Positions 1 through 13,000 of a stretch of DNA of 64,000 bases are shown here, piece by piece. Where the stretch lies: positions 219,122,205-219,186,204 of the forward strand of contig CP136064.1 in NCBI GenBank assembly GCA_032622095.1. The letters run 5' to 3'. The position numbers and the translations under genes are program-made. The stretch is from Siphonodentalium dalli (lineage: Eukaryota; Mollusca; Scaphopoda; Gadilida; Siphonodentaliidae). The first letter of the stretch is position 1. Each line of letters opens with the position of its first letter. A model generated the notes under the pieces. That model saw nothing but the letters and a program-made list of their open reading frames with translations. It had not been told where the DNA came from and did no database searches.

Positions 1-718
1 ACCGAATCACACAGTTTCGAAATATAGTTCTTCCGTTTTAGTGGGACTTTTCAAACTTAAGGTTCAAAATTTATACAAATTTTGTTTGATTTTTTGTGTG
101 CTTAACAAGAGCAGTATATTGCTCTGTTCGCTTAGTATATATCTTAATTTCGCGGAAGTCCACCAAATGTGGGTGAAATGTAGCACCATATAAGGTAAAA
201 TATTTATTCTAATGCTCGTTGTGTTAACACTGTTTTAAACTTTGAGAGGGTTGTAATTCCCGTAATTTATTTAATGTATTACATTTATATCTCCAATGTT
301 AAATTAATCTATTTAATTTTTATTTATTGGCACACATAATTACGATTACAATGGAGAATTCATCGTAATTTGCGTTGTTAGTCGAAAATATATGGAATAT
401 TTTCAACGGAAAATGCCGAAAACAGTTTGCGAGGTCAACTGAGTTCGCATACTTTAAAAAAATTGTAAACATTGCGGTAAATGTCTCTTTTCGCATTAAA
501 TTACCGCTTTCAATTCACAACTGACGTGGGTTTCAGATCAAATAGCATGTCTTCTGCGGAAAATATCCGTTTATTGTCGCAATTGTGATATTTTATTTCA
601 TATAATTGTGATTTTATTTGAGTGGGTCATTAACGCTTAACTCGTGTCATAAGAAGGCTATGCGCGCGATCTCCATCCCAATATCTTAGCTGGTTTTAGT
701 ACGAGAAGACTTGGAGTA
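1..718 (+). mobile_element. Partial copy of the Mutator-like element found at 47657-49011
   Basis: From its first base the window matches 48274-49011 almost base for base (for example ACCGAATCACACAGTTTCG and GGAAGTCCACCAAATGTGGG). The copy ends at 718 with the element's terminal sequence in altered form (GACTTGGAGTA instead of GACTTGGACTA). Part of the right terminal repeat is deleted here, so this copy is older or damaged. Its left end lies before the window. Confidence 0.85.
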
Positions 719-940
719 ATGTGGGCGGTGACGTCATACTGCAGGGGGTTGTCTGTGGAAGTTATTTATAGCGACAGTAATGCGACAGTTAGCGGGTTTC
801 ATCAGACTTTTAGAGTCTGGGTATGGTTTTAATCAGAACTGTGTGAAACACTGCAGTAAGCAAATAATATGCCATTATGCTTGGGAAATTGAAGATATTG
901 CATGTAATCATTATATCATGTTTTACATTTCTATTTTCAG

Positions 941-1016
941 GCTATTTGGAATTGGATGGATAATTATCCTGAGGAATTTACAGAATTACAAACCAGACAG
1001 AATGATGAGCTCCAAG
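941..1016 (+). CDS. NF1: NF1 exon 1 of window
   Basis: This 76-nt exon lies between TATTTTCAG and a GTATCA donor. It reads AIWNWMDNYPEEF then TELQTRQNDELQ and ends with one base of a split codon. It matches the neurofibromin segment FWNWVENYPDEF, about residue 217 of the human protein (from memory). It is the first exon in the window; upstream exons lie outside. The donor copy starts a tandem repeat. Confidence 0.9.
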
Positions 1017-4000
1017 GTATCAATAAGTAGTTTCTGATATCTTTGCAAGGTATCATTATATAGCTGTGAGTATCATGTGTCTAGTTTATGATATCTATAC
1101 AGGATATCATTATATTGCTCGAGTATCATGCATCAAAATTCTGTTATCTAAAAATCTTTACAAGGTATCCATATATAGCTTTGGATATTTTGTTTCTGTT
1201 GTCTTTACAAGATTTCATTATATAGCTCCGGTAAGATGGTGTGACTCACTAATAAATCACGATAATTTATTCTTCTGCCAACAGTCCTTGCTTTTGATGG
1301 ACATTTACTATTTTGATGAAATTATTTGCACACTGATCTTTTTATAACATTGAACGATGTAACTGATAGATGAATTACAGTAATGCCCTAAATAATTGAC
1401 TCCTTAACCACAGCAGAAATATGGCTTGTTGCCATTCATCGGAAAGCTCTCACAGAGCTTTCCGATGAATGGCAACAAGCCATATTTCCGACTAAATCCT
1501 GAAAAGTTAACCATAATTCTGCTGCGTTTAATGAGTCGAATATTTTGGCCATTACTGTACCTGTCATCATGGTAGTAAACAATTTACATTAAGATTATTG
1601 AGATTCTTTTATTCTTTACAGATTGGAGTGACAAACTGTTTGAGCATTTTATTGTATGTTTAGAGAATTCCAAGAAGAGGGCAACTGTATGGCCTTTACA
1701 GATGATGTTACTTGTGCTTTGTCCAGTAAGTAAAAAAATATGAAAATAAATATTAAAGACATATTATGTACTTGTTCGGGCGCGTGAAACTGATAAGTTA
1801 GTATTCAAGCGCTATGACAACTGGAGGAATGTAACATTCTACTAACATCACCGAAAATTTGAAGCAAATTGACCGTACCAATCCATAGAAAACATAATCA
1901 GAGCTACGCTCAATTGTAAATATTTACTACGCGACTCGGGACGCATCTATCGGCGATAAACTAGCGAAAATGATTTCACCATCGAGAGTCACTGCATTTA
2001 ATTCATATATAAGATTGACTGTTTGTGTTGTCAATTTGGATATACTATTTGTAAAAATTACTCAAAAATTCTCCATTTCTATTTTATCACCATACCAGAG
2101 TGTTCCACATCACTTTGAAATGAATACTGGTACATTAGAAAGTGGAGTAGAAAACACAATGCAAATAGGAAATGCAAATGATAACATGTTAGTCAATAGG
2201 ATAATTCTGTTCCTGGTGCCATCACTGTTTGACATCTGCCTGCTTTGGGGGAATGTTTTGGAGACTATTAGCTATTTGTGAATAAGATGATGTTGAACAT
2301 ATGTAGGTATTAAATAGGGTCATGCGAATATCGAATCGAGTATCGAATCGAATCATATCTGTGTGTTGCATTCTCAATTAGGTATGTTTTGTCAACGATT
2401 AGATTATTTGTGAAACGTTCTATGAACTACATGCATGAAGTTCCATCAGAACTTATGTGGCGATAAACCGTCATTTGATATACTATTAACTTCAATTTAT
2501 AATTGTCAAGAAAACAAAGCAGATTAAAACGTCCATGTGGCCATCACAACGATTAATATATTACCACTAAACGGATTATCAAACTAAAATTACACTAAAT
2601 TTCTACAGTTTGCATGTACATGCAAAATTGCAAATCGGCATTCGAAAACACCCGTTGTTATAAACTTGAAGACGCAACAACAGTCGCAGTGTAGCCTCTT
2701 CATGTATTGGTTGATGCTTCTTGAACAGATGATTCCATAGATGGGTCATTGTCCCAGATGCTTGCGATTTATACACCATGCATGTTGCATTCATCACATG
2801 TGCCTGCAGCTTTATCATGTTTAAAATAAACATGAATGATGGACGACATTTTGTCCATTGTAAAAGAAAACTCCGAAACTGAAAGTCAACTTCAAAAGAG
2901 AACAGTGCCAAAATGCACTTTTCGACACCAGGAACATGTGTTGTTAACATTCTCACCCATATTACATAACGCGGAATCGAATAGACGGTGGATAACGCTA
3001 TCGGTAGCCCAGTCTCATAGCTATTATAATTTACCGCGTCGTCGGCCCATTGGCTATCTGCTAGCTTTTGCTACCATTTGTAAAGCTATATAATTCAGAC
3101 GTATTTAGTCGTCCTATCGTGGCTAATTGTTGGCTATGTACAATAAGAATTATAATGTGCATATATACATAATTTTCTGGAATTAAATGCCACAAACAGC
3201 TAGGATCGACATGTGTACTTGTCCTGAAACAGCCTACTTTTCCGTCATAGTATATTCGAAATTTCGAGTTGGCAATTTCGACTCGAATTCGAATTGAATT
3301 TGACTTTCGAATCGAATCTCGAATCGAATATCGAATATTCGCAGGAGCCTAGTATTAAAATGCATGACAGATGACTAAATAACTTCCATTCTTGGCCACA
3401 ATTAAATATATCTTTGTTTGCAGTCGCCCTCCCCACATTTTTCTATTTTGGTAGTACAGTAGGAAAGGGATAAAAACTTCCTTTTATTAAAGGCTGTATT
3501 ATCCGAGACAAACCTATATAGGTTTGAAGTGTTATGTGGACTTTATCAGGGGCGCTATCCTGCAAAAGTAACTTAAAACAATGTTAATTTGAAATTACAG
3601 ATACTTCCCAGAAGATGAGGCCTAAGCAGAATGTGGTCCCCAGAGGGTGAATTAAGTGATGCTAGCCCGCTGTGTGGGGTAGCGTCACTAAACTCACCCT
3701 CTGGGGACCTCATTCTGCAAATGTCAGATGCACTATTTCAAGGCTTGGTGTTTCTGGCCTTAGCCCAATTTAAATTCTCTTCAGCTCTTCTCTCTTCCTT
3801 CTCTGTGGGGGAAAAAAATACATCTATATTTTGTTAGCTATTTTAACTTTACCGCAGAAAATCCTAGAGGAGATCAACAACGCAGATGCTGGTGCTCCAT
3901 GTTCTCCGCAGCACAGTAAAAAGGTAAATATAACTCAATAGATGGTAAACGACAGGATTCATCTCGGCACAGTAAAATCATAATGCTATTTAAACTCAAT

Positions 4001-7000
4001 ATAGTAGAAAGATAACTAACTATATAATGCCTAGCATGGTAAAATTGTAGCATAAATTTTGCTCAGCACAGTAAAAAGGTAAATATCATTACTTATAATC
4101 AACAGGATTCATGTCAACAGCACAGTAAAAAGTTTACATTATTTCTCCTCAACGAAGTAAAACGGTAAATATAAATCGCTAAATGATAGACATTAGGATT
4201 CAGCTCAACACAGTGAAATAATAATGCCTTCTCTCCTAAGGCTAGTACGAAGGTAACTATACAATCTCTAGCATAGCAAAAAAGTAAACACAATTTTTGC
4301 TCAGTACAGTAAAAGGTAACATTATTTCTGCTTAGCTCAGAAAAAAGAGAATGTTATCCCTACATTAATATGATAATTATGTTATCAGTTCATTATCAAC
4401 ATGATTCATAAATTGAAATATTTCACTTGAATATCGGTCTGAATCACAAATCACTGATTTGAAAAATTGTTAAAGAAATCAAGCACATGGAAATCAATTT
4501 AATTTGGCTTCCATGGAAATTTCTTCCTTTTCCAGAGACAGTTTATAGATGACGTCAGAAAGGCCATAAAGAACTCTCTTCATCACACGAAACCAAATAT
4601 CACGGAAGGTGCTGCTATCACTTGTGTCCGCTTGTGTAAGGCATCGACGTACATCAGTATTCACGACAGACTAAATGCTCTGTTTGTTTTGGTGCAATCC
4701 ATTAGCCAAGACCTCAAGGTACGTTCAGTGGAAATTTATTTAGAAATTGTTTGACTTTTATTGAGTTTTATGATGAAGAAAATATATTATATCCATGAGG
4801 GATAGACATTGAGAATGGTGACAACATCGCGATAAACGATATTATCGTGATAATAATTTGGTATATAACAATTGGTAATTACAATGTATAATATATGCAA
4901 TATTTCATGAATAAAGTTCCATCTTTGCACAATACATCCCTACATTTTATTTATGATGTGTGGGCCATGCGGGGTTTAGTAAATGTCTATTGCACATTGA
5001 TTGTACATCACAGTATAATGTACACTCGTCTCCAACATCTGACAGTTTGGCGATGGCGAACACAAAAAATTTCAACTCCTGTTTTGGTCAGGCAAAATAT
5101 AAACTGTAAGCAGTGTTCAAAGCACCATTTCGATGACACTGTGTCAAAATTAGTGAACAGTGATAACTGATAATAAATACTGTTCAAGCAATCACGCATA
5201 CTCATGCATGTGTTATTGTTGCCATGTGTGAGATGTCAGCCGGATGAGCTGCGTGTCTATAAACACCTGTCGGCTTTGATTTCTTTAATAGGGGAATGCG
5301 TAGTTCTGACATAACTACATGTACAGAGCACGCACCTATTGCTGACATCTAACCGGAACTAGTGATTGGGAGTTAATCATCCGCAATTGCATTGGTTGAA
5401 ACAAAGGGAAATAATCATATAACAAGGCCCACATTCGTTTTCATTTTGCTTAAATTTTAGAGTTATATCCCTTTGATCATAGAGCTTAACACTACACATT
5501 CAGCATCGCAATCGGTTTCAAATTGCCATTTTATTTATTAGTGAGGAATTGGTTGTTTGTGAGACTATTTATTAGTGGGAATTGGTAGTTGGTGGAATCG
5601 TGAGATTTCATTGTACATATACAGCAGCCCTGGGAATTAGCGTCGGCAATTGGCAGTGCCGAGGCAAAAGCCAAATAAATATAGACATGTTCAATTAGTT
5701 TGTGAAATGGACGATTGTTGACGCCATAGCAATGTCATGATCCATATTACGCTCTCGTTTTGTATTAATTCCACAATTGGGCCATGTGGCACATGTCCAC
5801 AAAATCATTTTACTCGCGATTTGCACAAATTGACACAACCAGCTTGTGGGGTCAATATAAAATCTAACATGGTAATCCATCTCTAAGCAACCGTTAAGGT
5901 TGACAGCAAGCTGCACCAACTTGAAAGGAGGTTATTGCGCCAGTCGCATGTGCGCGACATACCAATCATCTCACAATGTAGCCAACTGATGCCTGCGCTT
6001 TGATGTTTCCGACGAAGAATATCCAACTTGACAAGCACGTGCTCCGATGTTTTAAATTTTTTTCGACAACATATGTGTTTCTGGGAACTTTGGGACTATT
6101 ACACTTTCTCTGAGTTGCCTGTTTGTTGGGACCATATGATGGGTTTCGGCATACATGGAGAATATTACAACTTGGATGGTATTACGTTATTTTTGTTTTA
6201 GACGATATTATTGACGATATCAAATTTTAAACCGCTATACCCCATATATCGTCAATTGCCCAGCACTAATTCTATTAGCTTCACGCAGCTGAAGAAAATG
6301 TTAAAAACCACTTGTGATCTATAGCTAGGCTTATAAATAACAAGACATATTTGTTGTCAAATTATATGTTTTTATCCCTATTAATAATTGAAAATTTATG
6401 TTGAAAAAGATAAGCATATTAATCTATATCTGACAAAATAGTCTCTAGCGGATGACAGTTTGTCAGACTTGTTAATCTCAATACTAGAAAATAAATTATG
6501 TTGAAATGTTTCAAAAATAGCCTACAGTTCTGACAACATGTTTAAATACTATTTTACAGTTTATTGAGTTGTGCCATTTATCTTTACAGAACCTGTTGTT
6601 TGTCCCGCCGCCTAACAGTAAACCTTTTGCCAAATTCAGCATTATTGGTCAGGACCTGGACTTATATGTTGACTGTTTTGTGTCCTTGTTCCGCATTACT
6701 CCACACAACAATGATGTCCTGAAGATCTGCCTGAATCCACAATCACCGTCGCTCTACCATTACGTCCTTGTACAAACAATGTACAGAATCATTACACAGG
6801 TAATTTTAAAGATTATGTGAACTTTCCACTTTTGTGATATATTTTTTTGTTCGTGAAAAATAGAAATGGACAAGCCTGGATATGGTGTTTCTGATATAAG
6901 CAGAATGAGGACCCCAGAGGTTGAATTTAGTGATGCTATCCCACACAGGCTAGCATCACCAAATTTACCCTCTGGTAACCTCATTCTGCTTTGGCCTTAA

Positions 7001-10000
7001 TTGTCATGGGAGACCCAGGATCAGATTGAAGTTCCCCATTTGAAGTTGGTGATGTTCACTCATTATTCACCTCGATTATGCATTTCATCCTCAGCAAAGT
7101 AGGGGATATAGAAACTGAACAGAAGAGAAAAAGTAACTAAAAACAATGTTAATTTGAGACTATAGATACTTCCTTGAAGATGAGGCTTAATCAGAATGAG
7201 GTCCCCAGAGGTTGAGTTTGGTGATGCTAGCCCACTGTGCGGAGTAGCGTCACTAAATCCACCCTCTGAGGACCTCATTCTGCAAATATCAGACACACTA
7301 TTTCCAGACTTGGAAATGGAGTACGATAGAAATAAGTAGTGTTCATCTCAGTCTCTTTAAGAAGCTAATGTTAATCTGATCAGATTTACATCTCTTGAAT
7401 ATCTATCTAGATCCTATTTCTAGAACGACTGGGCTTTACCAAGTTGACATAAATTGTTTCCAAATATGGAGTATCAGTGAACTAAATGTTTGTGAGAATC
7501 GTAGTAGTTAGTAGTAGTTATATAAACAACAAGGTGCGAATAAATAATCCGCAATAAACTATATTGGCTGATAAGATTCGATGAGTAAATTGGGATGAGT
7601 AATTATACCCCTACTTTTTGAAGAAAATGGTGGGTATACTGGAATGACTGTATTCGTCCGTTTGCCTATCTGTCCATCCGGCCGGGCTGTTATCTCAGCC
7701 TTGGGTTATTGTATCTTAAAGAAATTTGGTATGGTGGTTTGCCATCATGACTGCATTCAAAAGAGGGGCAAATGACATTCACATTATTCCCGTCAAAGAT
7801 ACGTTACACACTGAACTACATGGTATATTCATCTTTATTCACAAGAAAGGATTCTATGAGATCCGTTTAAAATTTATTATTTTGGTACGAAATAGCTTAA
7901 GTACCTTTTGAATCATTATTATTATGACGTAGCAGGTCAAGGTCATTTGTCCACTCGTTATGTATATAAGCAAGTGGACCCACAGTAATCGGCCTCTTTT
8001 TCTCTTGTGACAAGATTCGAAGGGAAGTAAAAACTAACGCTATGAGAAATGAAACCACATATTATTGTCGGCTTCATTTAACAATTCCGTTCCACATTTT
8101 TTAACTTGTTGTGACATCGGTTCCATTTTGGAAACGACACAATAATTATTAAATTAATATCAGAGTGACAATTTCATTCAATTTCCCTGTTTTATTTGTT
8201 TTAACGCAAATAAAATACAAAAACTATATTGTTCTGTTGAAAATTGTGGGTAATTTCCCAACTTCCGGTTTCGGAACACGTGGTTTAGAATTCGGAATTA
8301 ATTTCGGAATTGCACTTCGTCTGTTTATATGCAGCGGTTCACGTGTTGAACTTTCTGGGACAATGCCTATACAGCACAGTTGTTATGTTATATCTGTTTC
8401 TTGTGGTTTTAGAATGTAAGTATTAGAACATTCAACCAGTGAGACAACATTGGTTTATAACTTTGTTTATGTTGAAATTGGCACGTGACAACATTCGTTT
8501 TGTTTACGTCGAAATTCTGAAATTGTCACTCACAAATCTGTTTCATGTTGACATATGTAGCAAAATTAGGGATCAGGTTTGGGTCCCTTTTCGTTTATCT
8601 ATGAATTAACTCACTTGTGTGGTTTTGCTTGGCTCATAGTTCACTATGAAATAATTTACAATACATTGAGATTGTTTGCCAACAAAATAACTTTTTTGTC
8701 AGATCAATATGAAAAATTTCACAAATACTAATGTGACGCATCAGTCACCTACTTTCATGGTAAATTTTTGGGTCCCTTTCCTGATCCTTCTACATGTAAC
8801 TGGTCATACCACAGGCTATTTTCTTCCTCGTGTGGCCTCGGTTTCAGTAACCCCATTGTCAAGCAGGTTCAGGCTAATCCAATTCCTCGTTCCATGCGGA
8901 CCTTGAGGTGGCCCAGCCGCATACTTCACCATTGAATTCACTGTAGCCAGACGCCATACTGTTCGAGGGTGGGTTCCAGTTTTCACGGATCCGACCATGC
9001 TCGCCCGCTCCTGCTGGTTCCTACCTCAGATTTCGTCCTCCCACATCCCTTTCACAAGCATGTGCGATGTACAAAATCTGTCAGCCCCCTAGGGAGCAAC
9101 TTAACTGGTATCGCATCCCAATTTGCCATCCAACCTTGGATAATAGCCATGCAATTTGGTATGAATTTTATGTCAACTTTGAGATTGAGAACAAAATACT
9201 ACCTCATCATGTCCATGTGAGGCTATTTATTTGATAATCAAAATTTCCAAGTAAGTTGCTCCCTGGCGTCTACCCTCGGGTGGAATTGCTGTTAAGACCA
9301 TTTCCCGGGACTCTGCATGACCTTCAAATGCTTGCTATTTGGCGGGAGGCAAGTTGTACCAGTGTAGCCACTGGGGCGGGTAGCGTTTCATAGTCACTGT
9401 CTTGGGGGGTGATACACGAATCGAGTAATATCTCAGATCTTGGGCTCGTGTCATCTAAAAGTTTTGGTTCATTCTATGTATATTTGACTGCTCTGCCCAT
9501 TCAACATGTAGTTCAATGCAGATTGTGTGCATTTAGAAACACTAGTGTGGTGTCGTCCTGTTGGTCCGGTTTTTGGATTCGTGTCGTGATCTAGTAGGTC
9601 GCCGCTGCCCTACTGGCTACACTGTATGATTCTGCTTCCTGTCAGGGTTTAAGCTGGCTCCGGTTAGGGGGGAATCAGTCTGCTCATTAATCACTCCTCG
9701 ATGTCTCTTCCAAGGCTTACACAGTCCTGTTTATTCAGTTTTTTACTCTAAAGATAACAAAATCCATTGCTTGGATCTGACGATTCCACATTTAGATTAC
9801 ATTTCTAATTAACATGGCTACTTGCCATCCAACGCGAATCCTGATTCTCACTTTGGATTTCGAAGAGCTCTTGCTGCTTTTTCTTGTCTGTCACAAAGAA
9901 CTAAGTTAATTGCAAGGCATCGAGGGGTTGCAGACGCAGTTTCTTTCCTCGGATATGGGTCCTGGGGGGTTCGAGGGGGGACCGAGCACTGGGCCACCAG

Positions 10001-13000
10001 ACAGCGCGCCGTCTAATGCCGGGTAATCTCGGGTGCTGTCTATAACAGTGAACATAGCGCAGTCATCGGCCGGGGCAGAGACTTTTAACAGACACTCAAT
10101 TTGTTTTTTCATGCGGTTTTACCTGGGCTCAAACTTATTACCTTTCCACCTGTCACTGATTAGCATTGTCCTTTGTTTATGGGTGACCGTTCAATTCTTC
10201 TAGGGGTAAATGTACACAGATCATCTTTCACCCTTACTACAGTACCATGGGGCATAACACCAAGCCTTGGATTCCTTCTAAGATTTTTGCGAGCATCACT
10301 CGGGCCTTCTGCGGTGTTGGGCTGGGTTTTTCTGCGAACCAAGTTGGGAATCATATTTCTCTTTGCGTAGAACATTCATCATCTTTTGACTCTACAGCCT
10401 TAGGACAATCCCAATGAGCTTTCCCTGTAGTACCAGGATTAGATCTATTCTCGCTCAATATTATCGCTTTACAGTTTGGGTTCGCTTATCGGGTTACGAT
10501 ATAGACAATTGAACTCACGCAATCTTCTGGGGTGGCGGGTACGGTAGGTAATAACCTGTTCCATGGGAACAGGTGCATTTCAGAACTTTTAGCCCTGCGT
10601 CATGCCAACAAAACTCTTTGATGCCCTGCTTGATTGAGTTGGGCGTTAATGTACTCAGTGCTCCTTTTTTGACAGGCTGTCTTGAATTACTACACAACAG
10701 ACGAGCTATTCGTCTAACGGCGCACATGAGGCAATCATTGTTGGCGACGGAGTCTCTGCCCACGGGGAGGAACTAGGGTCCGGGTCCTCGCTGTATGAGC
10801 GGCAGACAACCGTCCGACCATACACACATGTGATTGGTCTTCAGTAAAATGTGCCCTTCTGTTCACATTACTGGCGTACCTCCTTGACCACATGTCGAAT
10901 GGGTGTACAGTGGTGCTCGGGGTGTTTGGCCACTTGGCCGCGGCACAGTTGTGGGTGGTTTTTCGGGATTTGGTCGGTGGTGTGGCTTGTTGCTGTTCAT
11001 CGGGGGGCTCTCAACGAGAGCTTTCCGATGGGTGGCGGTGGGCCGTGTTTCCGGTTGGAGAGTTGCGCGTGGTTCTGCTGTGGTTGGGTGGTCGGTTGCT
11101 TTGGGCATTGCTGTGTACTTTCGCCTTGGTGGATGAGGTGAGCTACACACAGCTCATGGACCCGGGCCCTTCGTCTGTTAAGAACAATCAGTGAATAACA
11201 AGAAGATACAATCTTCTTGTTATCGACATTCTGGTTGTTTTTAGACCTTAATCATCCATGGCCTGTTCTTTCTTTCAGATTGTTTGGAGTAGTTCCATCA
11301 CGATGGGTCTCCTCCTTCTACACATTTTCTAATAAGTTACATGCAGACTGCAAAGTATTCCTTTCAATCATGTGTACATGTAACTGCATACACTATTGGA
11401 TTGACAGGCTGTGGAAGTAGTTTACAACTCAGGACTCTCCGAACTTTTTCTTCTCGATTGTTTCGATACCAGAAAACATTTGGGACTTTCCAAGTCATTT
11501 GACCGACGGAATATGGCCTCTGTCTGGTGTATTTATTAACTGAAGTAAAATACTGTCATTTGACGGTCAGTCAGAAAATACTTATTTTGCGCCTTGATCA
11601 GTTTGTCGATTTGGGGTTGCACATTTACTGACAGTCGGTCGCAGACCTTACAAGCATGATGCAGTGGCTATTTAACTCTGGGTTTTCTTCACCATACATG
11701 AGTTGGTGGTATGTTTCTAATCGTCTTTACAGTTGCTACTTCCTCGTGTTACATCCAGATTGACCATTCAGGTAACAATAGATTTCCTTCCTCTGGTGTC
11801 GAAACGTCGGGATAGCTTGGTTCGTTCAGTCACATACCATGGAGCTGGGTGACCTATGCTTTCTGCATATAACCCGCTTACTCCAGGGAGGAGGTGGCAC
11901 ATGCATGTACCTGCATATGAGATTTCACAATTACCGGTTTGTCTGCCTTCAGAACCAAAGGGGGGGGGGGGGGGGAGGTGCAGAGTTTCAGCCATTGGGC
12001 TTATTCTCCCACTTTCTCCACTCTACCTGGTAGCATCAATAAAATCTGCAAATCAGTACCTTTTGATCCATTTGTTGCTAAAAAAAACTCGGCAGGTTCA
12101 AAAGAATTATTCTCAACTAAAATACAATAGTATCTCATTCCTCGTAGCCTCCTCCTATGAGTTGATTCTACCATGTAGTTCAGTGTGTAACGTATCTTTG
12201 ACGGGAATATAACATTTTCAATAGAAAATACATATTCCCTAATAAGATACTTACACACTGAACTCACATGTCCCTCCCAAATTGGGATTTTCCCTCCCCG
12301 CAGCTCGGTCACACCCCTCGAATCTTGTAAGAGGATAAAAAGAGGCTGATTACTGTGGGTCCACTTGCTTATATACATAACGAGTGGACAAATGACCTTG
12401 ACCTGCTACGTCATAATAATAATGATTCAAAAGGTACTAAAGCTATTTCGTACCAAAATAATAAATATCCTTCTTTATTTATACCTCAACCATGGGTTAT
12501 CAGATCTGAATGAAATTTGGTATCACGACTGCTTTCAAAAGAGTGCCCAATGACCTTATTTTCATTTTTTTGACTGAGTTACGACCCTTTGTCAATATTC
12601 TCCAATTTTGTTTCCGTCCGGCTTGATAACTTGAATAAATATGAACCAATTTGAATACGTTTTGGTATGCATGTACAGGATGTTTGCCACTGTAAGGAAA
12701 TCAGGTTAATCCCAATTATTTTGCATGAGTTATGGCCCTTAGTTTGTCAATTTTTCACGATGTTTCTTCTGACTGAATCTCATCAATACAGAAATAGAAT
12801 TGGCATACAGAATTCTGGAGACATAAATCTGATAAGATTATCGTCAGCTTTTTGACGACTGTACATCTGTCTCTCTATCTTTTTGTCAGTCTGTGTGAAA
12901 TGTTTGTTGTCCGAATGATTACTTAAATAATATTTGACATAATTTGATGATTTGTTGCAAGAATTGATTTAACTTTTTTTTAATGAAAACTAGCCATTGA

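Larger units (their letters stand above)
7780..12466. mobile_element. 4.6-kb element with about 150-bp inverted ends, DIRS-like layout
   Basis: Positions 7872-8024 and 12314-12466 are inverted copies, for example GACGTAGCAGGTCAAGGTCA and its complement near 12410. In addition, a block at 7785-7830 (CGTCAAAGATACGTTACACA) outside the left inverted end reappears inverted at 12170-12205, inside the right one. Such permuted repeats recall DIRS-type retrotransposons, but the interior shows no intact reverse transcriptase or tyrosine recombinase; one plus-strand stretch near 10215-10290 (VPWGITPSLGF) only faintly resembles a reverse-transcriptase motif. The interior is more GC-rich than its surroundings. 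Assignment is tentative. Confidence 0.5.

Noticed and set aside
4815-6268. Full hAT element as a confident call
   Set aside because: Only the right end is convincing; no 8-bp duplication matched at the proposed left end, so it is kept only as a low-confidence feature.
10851-11194. Several overlapping reading frames of 77-100 codons on both strands
   Set aside because: They arise because the A-to-G mutated MITE has lost nearly all stop codons; the protein sequences are low-complexity and overlap in all phases.
12001-12378. A 125-codon antisense frame
   Set aside because: It runs across the inner palindrome and the inverted end of the 4.6-kb element and shows no domain.
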